Source of the DNA: Lepidodermella squamata
Lineage: Eukaryota; Gastrotricha
NCBI GenBank assembly: GCA_047495785.1
Contig: JBLDXI010000019.1
Span: 1,240,001 to 1,304,000, forward strand
DNA: 64,000 nt
Direction: 5' to 3'
In this document: piece after piece, positions 58,215-64,000 of the stretch
Layout of the letters: the number at the start of each line of letters is the position of its first letter
Numbering within the stretch: position 1 is the stretch's first letter
The notes under the pieces: model-generated
Database searches by the model: none
Seen by the model: the letters and a program-made list of their open reading frames with translations, nothing else
What the model was told of the DNA's origin: nothing
Made by a program: the position numbers and the translations under genes

Positions 58215-59873
58215 CTACCACCGCGGCAAGGAAATTGGAGCGACGAGGTGCAAATTCAGGTAATAGCTAGCACAATCGCAGTCAGCAAATCGGAAATAGC
58301 TCAAAGACTGAAGCAGCTGAAACCAGGAAAGTCACCGGGACCGAGCGGAATCGGCACGAAGCCACTGAAAATGTTGGCCGACTGGATTTCAGAACCACTC
58401 GCACTCTTGTGGAAGAAAATGCATTCTGAAGGTACCTGGCCATCAGTCTTTAAGGTCGTTAACGTATGTCCAATTTTCAAGAAGAAGTCTAAATCGAACA
58501 AGGCCAACTATCGACCCGTGGGTATGGGTGAACACGTAGGCAAAGTCCTGGAGAGAATACTTGCTGAACTAGTCGTAAAAACCGCGATAGCTAACGGAGT
58601 AATACCTCCAGAACAAGCCGCCTTCCTGTCAGGCTGCGGCACAACCGATACCCAACTGTCCGTGGTAATCGACATCATCTCCGCGATAAACGACAGAAAA
58701 GATTTCATCCTCCGCCAAACTGATGTTAGTGGGGCGTTCGACAGAGTGGACAGATCTCTTCTTCTCGACATTCTTTGGAAATCGGGCATACAGGGACAAG
58801 TTCACGCTATGATCCGATCATTCCTGACAGACAGATACTTCCGTGTCTTGGTGGCCGGGGCGTCGTCGAGCCTTCGATCTGAAGATGCAGGTATCTGCCA
58901 AGGTAGTGCACTGGGGCCATCCCTCTGGCTTGTCTGGTATAGCGGAATCAGCCGATCGGTGTCCAAAATCGTCGACCAGCCCAATTACCACCCACCTGAG
59001 CCGTACACCTTCGCCGATGACTTTAACCTGGGAAGCACGAACCAATCAGATGTCGACATTGGAGAAGAGAAGGCTATGCAGTGGGCGAGAGCTCACAGAG
59101 TCTCGATGGACCCGAAGAAGAGGATAGATACAAGGTTCTCTTATCCACGTTTCAACTGTGGAAGAAGAAGACTGAATGAAGATAGCTCGCTTGAAAGCAC
59201 CAACCCCTCGAAAGCGGAAACGGCCACTACAACGCTACTGGGCCTAGTACTCGACACCGGTCTATCAATGGAGGAATGCATGACCAAGAAGATCGGTCAG
59301 GCCAACAGGGCAATCACGCAGCTCCTAAGACTGAGACCTTACTTATCGACACGCCAGCTCGAAAATGCTTACAAGACCTACGTTCTACCATACCTCGAAT
59401 TCGCCATGGTACCATATACATTCGCGGCGTCGGCTAGCACCTTGGAGAAACTCGATGCAGTTCAAAACAGATTTGTTAAGATGACGGAAGCCAAATTGAC
59501 ACCGCTGGGCCATCGCAGATTCGTCGGGGTCATGACGTATCTCTACAAAACTATGGTAGCAGGTCGGGGGACGAAACAAGTCCGCTCGAAATTTATAAAA
59601 ATCCCGAAGCCGAATACAAGAACGAGGGCAGCGAGCGAGAAACACCACCATCAACTACAGCTCGCAAAATCGTCGAAGAACAGGGTCGACACGGCACCCT
59701 TTCGAAGGATGCAAGAGATCGTCAATCAATGGAACGACCTACCACGCGATACCTTCCCTGACACCGTCAACATCACAATATTTAAAGAAAAGATGAACGT
59801 CCTAGGGCGTCGGCTATAAGCCTACTAATGATAACTGTGTGCGCCTGAATTTTTTCGTAAATAAAAAAAAAAA
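58215..59873 (+). mobile_element. 5'-truncated non-LTR retrotransposon (Jockey/CR1/RTE-type) with poly(A) end
   Basis: A single ORF, open from about 58160 and continuing to 59819, encodes the reverse transcriptase part of a LINE: PGKSPGPSGI, NYRPVGM, the RT fingers and palm TDVSGAFDRVDRSLLLDIL, GICQGSALGPSLW, the catalytic YTFADD (A-D-D motif), then the thumb and a Cys-less C-terminal region ending in GRRL. The apurinic endonuclease that should precede RT is missing, so the copy is 5' truncated. A short 3' UTR ends in an A-run (59861-59873). The ORF has no stop or frameshift, so insertion is recent, but without endonuclease it cannot move by itself. RT motifs alone do not separate Jockey, CR1 and RTE clades. 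Confidence 0.8.
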
Positions 59874-60339
59874 CAGTGTGGTCCAAACGTGGACTCCGGA
59901 GCCTTTTGGACTCTTTTCGACTTTTTGTAGGCTCCGGAACGTTTTTTGGTTTTTTCGAGGTTGGACTCCAAATGGGCTCCGAACGTGGACTTCGCCAGGC
60001 TCCATCGGACTCCCTCGCCTGAAAATGGTCACCAAGTAGAGGTTGCCCATGAATCCTCGAATTTTTAATGCATTTTAAGCCTATTTTCGGCTTGAAAATG
60101 CTCAAAAAGGCGTTAGCTAAAGCTCGCTTCGCTCGCGAGTCGACATTATTGAGTTGTTCTTTCAGGCCGCATATTTTTTTGAACCCAAGAATAAAAGTAT
60201 ATCAGCCCCCTCCCTCCCCCCCATCTCCCCCAAAAAAGCACATCCCCATTAAAATTATGCTGAATACCCTGTGTGGACTCCCCCGGCGTTTTTGGGCTCC
60301 GTCTGCGGACTCCAAACTTTTTGGGCTTGGACCACACTG
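59874..60339. mobile_element. hAT-like MITE with 13-bp TIRs
   Basis: The 466-bp element starts CAGTGTGGTCCAA and ends with the exact inverse TTGGACCACACTG. Both subterminal regions are packed with GGACTCC and GGCTCCG motifs (at least eight copies), typical of transposase-binding subterminal repeats. No coding capacity exists. The right flank is CTTTTAAA; the left flank is the LINE's poly(A), but CTTTTAAA occurs exactly at the LINE's left end (58207-58214). CAGTG-type ends and an 8-bp duplication of nTnnnnAn form point to the hAT superfamily. Confidence 0.65.
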
Positions 60340-60347
60340 CTTTTAAA

Positions 60348-61621
60348 GATGTTGCCAACGGTCGAAGCAGGTTCCAACTCACATCTGACTCAACTGACAG
60401 CTGATGGCGGATGGCAGACTTCATTTCCCGCGGCTCCAATTTTTTGCTGCAGCAAATTAGACCACAAATGTAAAATGAAACTTGTAAAAACTTTATTTGC
60501 AGAATAATTTGTTGTCAAAATTGAGGGAAAATTTCTTTCACAATTTCTTTCACACAAAATAAAAAAAATGTCCTGAAAAACTTCCTTGTTCCAAAATGTT
60601 TGTTGGCCCCAGGATTTCGTGGGCGCAACGATGGACGACTTAGCTTTGCAAGTTCCAAGAACCAAATCGTGAAGAATTCCTCGTGTCATGGACTTTCTTT
60701 GTCTTTATCTCCTCTCTGGAGCGGCTGTTCGCCGCTTTTTATTCGCGGTCCGATTTTGTTTGCGCTATTTAGCGGACTTCTATCACTTTGATTTAAAATC
60801 TCACGGTCTAAAACCATGGTATTTATTACCTATTCCCATTAAATAAGTCAATTTTAAGATCGTTTCCAAACCGACAGCCAAAGCTCGCATCGCACTCACG
60901 TGGCAGATTTCATTACAGATGTCACTACGCTTAAGAAAAAGACCGAAGGCCGAAATGGCACCCGTGAAAACCATCACTTGTGATGAACAGGCTGCTCTGT
61001 CATCTCTACCCTTAGCCCATGAATATAATCAGAAATGCTGATTGGTGATAGGGCTCTAAATCCACCCTATCATAAGGTCGGTGAGGAATTTCCATTTTTC
61101 AGGGTTAGTCGCAACATTACGTGAATCGTTAGCAAAATTCAGGCTTCAGGCTATCAGTAATGTCACACTAAATTTATATTCGTCCAATAAGATTAACAGG
61201 AAATTTCAGCTTTGCTTCCGGGAAGTCACCAACACACGCTGATTCTACATTCGTGTCAAGAATTTTCAAAAACGTCCTCTCGTCCTTTCCTGGCGACTGG
61301 TAACAACCGAATCAGTGACACTTCGTTATTTCTTTCGTTTGCGTATGTAAGATATTGTGCATTCTTTTTGCCACAATCCTGGCCACATGACACCCTGAAA
61401 TCTCAATCAATTAGGTTCGGGTGAATGAAAACAATTTGTACCTATTCCTAATCATTTTGGCAACATATTATAATGTCCAGGTTTTCATTCAGAATTTTTC
61501 ATTTCCCTCGAGGATGCCTCTGACGGCGGCCAGCATTATAACAAGCGCACAATCTTATTTCTCTCATGATTATTCAAATTGTTTTATTACCGTTAGCATT
61601 ATTTGACACTAGGTTTGCGGT
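60348..61621. other. Gap between the MITE and LYSMD
   Basis: About 1.3 kb with no supportable gene; ORFs at 60600-60791 and 61212-61424 lack recognisable features. It includes the LYSMD upstream region, with an acceptor (tttgacactag) about 10 nt before the ATG. Confidence 0.5.
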
Positions 61622-62566
61622 ATGGAGGGTGAGAAGATTCGATCAAATTCGAAAACCTATGGCAGTACTCAATCTAAATCAAACACAGATCGAGTTGTTT
61701 ATGTTGAGCATACCGTAACATCAAACGAGACCATAGCTGGAATATCCATAAAATATGACGTGCCGGTAAGTGACGTTAACGTCACGCATTATAATAATCT
61801 CATGAAATTTAATGTTGTACAGATTCACAATATCAGAAGAGCTAATCGTTTACTAACGATGAGCGATACTCTTTATCCTGATATGAAAATATTTATTCCG
61901 ACAAAACTCAATCCAGCAACGCTGACCGTTAACGGTTGGTCTCGATGGAATTTTTTTTCACAAAACCTTATTTCTTTTGTAGAGATGGACGGCGAACCCC
62001 TAGTTGTCGGCGATAGTCACGCCCCTGTCAAAAAGAATCAAAATAGAATGAGCAGTAGTAGTCATGATAATTGCTCAGCATTAGATGATTCCTTCAACCA
62101 GTCGGAGGCTCCGCCTAACTCGTCCGGTGAAGCAGAAGCGATAAAGCGGCAGCAATCTGTCCATGATATTTTTAATAAGATAGATCAAACAGTATCCACA
62201 GTCAAGGGGAACATCTCCACTCTGCAAAAAGACGGGTGAATATTGCGCTCTTAACAGCTTGCTTGACCTGCTCTTTCCAGCTTCTGTGCTTCTCAATGTT
62301 CTTCTTCTAGTGAAGAGTTGTACGGTACGTCTACCTCAAGAGCCAGCGTTTACGCTGAAGACACAGCTTCCATTCGATCTAACGATTCGAGGTCTTCTAG
62401 AAACCTGTCTCCGCGAATGATCAAGGTTTTTTATTGTTTGTTTTATTGTCATATCATTCCAATTGTCATTTTCCAGATCGATCCTCAAAATCGCCGAATA
62501 TCGGGACTGGCACCGACTGCACTTCAGCTTGCCAATGATCACGATAACACCGATTTTCCGTTGTAA
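61622..62566 (+). CDS. LysM-domain protein, LYSMD1/2-like
   Basis: Exons 61622-61765, 61823-61934, 61983-62235, 62311-62425 and 62477-62566 give 237 residues. One LysM domain is near the N-terminus (VEHTVTSNETIAGISIKYDVP joined to IHNIRRANRLLTMSDTLYPDMKIFIP), matching the animal LYSMD1/LYSMD2 type, intracellular proteins without a signal peptide or membrane anchor. A downstream helical motif SVHDIFNKIDQTVSTVK corresponds to the LYSMD2 C-terminal SASDFLKKLD-type element. The tail is Ser-rich. Two introns inside the LysM region are multiples of three (57 and 48 nt) and lack stops, so the unspliced reading would look like a longer protein. Function of the family is unclear. Confidence 0.85.
61770..61785. 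repeat. 16-bp perfect palindrome with two CRE-like half-sites
   Basis: GTGACGTTAACGTCAC is a perfect palindrome that begins inside the GTAAGTGACG donor of LYSMD intron 1. It contains TGACGT and ACGTCA, the half-sites of CREB/ATF-type bZIP factors, two bases apart in an inverted arrangement. Confidence 0.7.
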
Positions 62567-63034
62567 ATGTATGCCACATCGATTTTCCGGTGACTCCGAT
62601 ATTAGTGATTGATCCATCTGCGGCGATATGCGAGTTTATATGTTGCGTCCTCGTAATGGCATCACGAAAATGGCTCTTAGATTGGAAAACATGGTTCTAA
62701 TTTTATTGCGCAAATTCCTCTTTGTATCATGACAAATCCTCGTACAATGCATTAGTCTTTGGTATTTTTGTGACGATTAGTGCTCGTTTTTACCTGTGTT
62801 ACTTGTAATCATTGCTGGCAATCAGAATCGCGTTTGTACGAGTAATTTAAATGATGAGAAACGAGAATAAAAATAATTACATGACATGCTCTAATTGTTT
62901 ATTAACTTCGCACTACACAAGCTTAAGCCGATAATTGCAATTATATCAACCAAATTGAGTGACAGGTGAAAACGAGATAAAATAACTCTAGTCGTCGAGC
63001 GACTGGCTGCTAGAGTCAATTTTGACGAACCATT
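62567..63034. other. Convergent 3' regions of LYSMD and IFT88
   Basis: About 470 bp between converging genes with a likely AATAAA near 62869 on the plus strand. No other feature is recognised. Confidence 0.5.
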
Positions 63035-64000
63035 TTATTCTGGTAATAATTCGTCAGTGTCTACGTTACCGAAGTCGTCGTCTGCTTGTTGCCCCCGTCT
63101 AACAGCAGCCGTTCTCGGTCTTTCTGGACCCAAAGGATCATTATAGGTCATGTTCTCCAGATTCGGAGGCGGTCTAGCCTGCGGTCTGTTGGCTGGATTG
63201 CCGCTGCTATCATCTGTAACAACAAACAAATCGAAAAGTAAGCAAGATCCACAGAGTTTTCCATCCGATACAGCAACAAGACACTCAACGGAAAATAGGA
63301 TAACATATCAAGTTAAGCAAAACAGTGGCACAATTTTCTAACCGTTGGCCAATGAGGATCCCCCATACATTGGTGGCTTAGTGCCATCATTAGATGGCTG
63401 ACGAGTCACGATTTTTTTAATATTCGAAGAGCTGGGAGGTGATACTTAACATACGTTGGCTTATCTGTCTATCTGAAATGCTTCAATAACAACATACCTT
63501 GCCCACTGCTCGAATGTCCACTTCCCTTGCGGCCAGCGCTCTCGGCACGCTACAAAAACAATGTCATTGCAGCATAATTGAATATTTGTTGCGATGCAAA
63601 CCTGATCTCGTAATTGCTTTGTTTTCTCGACTCGTTTCAAGCGGTTTGCGTATTCTTGGGCATCGCCTAATCCCATATCGGCGCATAATCGTACGAGAAA
63701 TTTCAAACATTCGGTGTCCTCGGGGAATTTCTTGTGAATATTTTTGTAAGTCTCCAACGCCTGTTGATAATTTCCGGATCGTCGATAGCAGCTTGCAACC
63801 ATCAACTGCCATTTTACTTGTTGCGGTCTAAATGATAATGACAACAACAATGTTGCAGTGTTATTGAGTAATGTAATATTATTCTTACTGCACTACTGAT
63901 GCTCGCTCGAAATATTTGATCGCTTTATCGCAAAACTGGGTGTCAATGTAATACGCGCCAAGCCATTCAATGACTTCGATATTAGAGGGATAATAGCGGT
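63035..64000 (-). CDS. IFT88: Intraflagellar transport protein IFT88 (3' part; 5' end beyond the window)
   Basis: TPR protein of the IFT-B complex, essential for cilium assembly. The window holds the C-terminal exons. The TPR unit WQLMVASCYRRSGNYQQALETYKNIHKKFPEDTECLKFLVRLCADMGL is followed by AQEYANRLKRVEKTKQLRDQ. The last exon encodes DPLGPERPRTA...DDDFGNVDTDELLPE, the conserved IFT88 C-terminus. The preceding exon near 63350-63450 contains KKIVTRQPSNDGTKPPMYGGSS. One internal junction (around 63400-63520) did not resolve in phase by hand; I assume an exon or splice site I misplaced. The upstream part (WYIDTQ-type TPR at 63900-64000) continues off the right edge. Confidence 0.92.

Overview
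This window is nuclear DNA from a compact-genome invertebrate animal. All genes have metazoan relatives, most are split by GT-AG introns of roughly 45-100 bp, and there are no bacterial or viral operons, CRISPR arrays or rRNA genes. Four cilium-linked or metazoan-typical genes (IFT88, AK9, TEX9, an RGK-like GTPase) indicate a bilaterian that retains cilia. I cannot name the phylum. Several genes have a U-rich 3' splice acceptor only about 10-35 nt before the ATG. Several same-strand neighbours lie 95-350 bp apart, sometimes with AATAAA just before the next acceptor. That layout resembles spliced-leader trans-splicing and operons, as in nematodes, rotifers, flatworms and some other small animals.

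Layout, left to right: PPP1R12 (myosin phosphatase targeting subunit, minus, C-terminus off the left edge); SF3A1 then a TAB2/3-like NZF protein (plus); a small unrecognised two-exon gene (minus); a TAF1A-like gene, an SLC44 choline-transporter-like gene, CDK8 and DENND5 (plus); a divergent IST1 paralogue, IST1 and ADAT2 (plus); TEX9 (minus); a 3 kb gene-poor stretch carrying a TIR element with an 8-bp target duplication; ATP5PB and an ankyrin-repeat protein (plus); a 3.6 kb gene-poor stretch; an RGK-like GTPase (plus); SEC63 (minus); a phospholipid phosphatase and an R-Ras-like GTPase (plus); a TATA-driven secreted cystine-knot peptide (minus); AK9 (minus); Atos/FAM214 (plus); a 5'-truncated LINE beside a hAT-like MITE; LYSMD1/2 (plus); and the 3' end of IFT88 (minus).

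Most genes are unrelated housekeeping functions: splicing, mitochondrial ATP synthesis, ER translocation, ESCRT, tRNA editing, Mediator and Rab regulation. I joined exons by hand. For the genes where exon coordinates are given, every internal junction keeps reading phase and the total is a multiple of three. The most interesting items are the cystine-knot gene (44423-44899), the N-myristoylation-type IST1 paralogue lacking its MIM tail, the two DNA-transposon-like elements with target duplications, and the Ser-to-Ala change beside the inhibitory Thr of the myosin phosphatase subunit.
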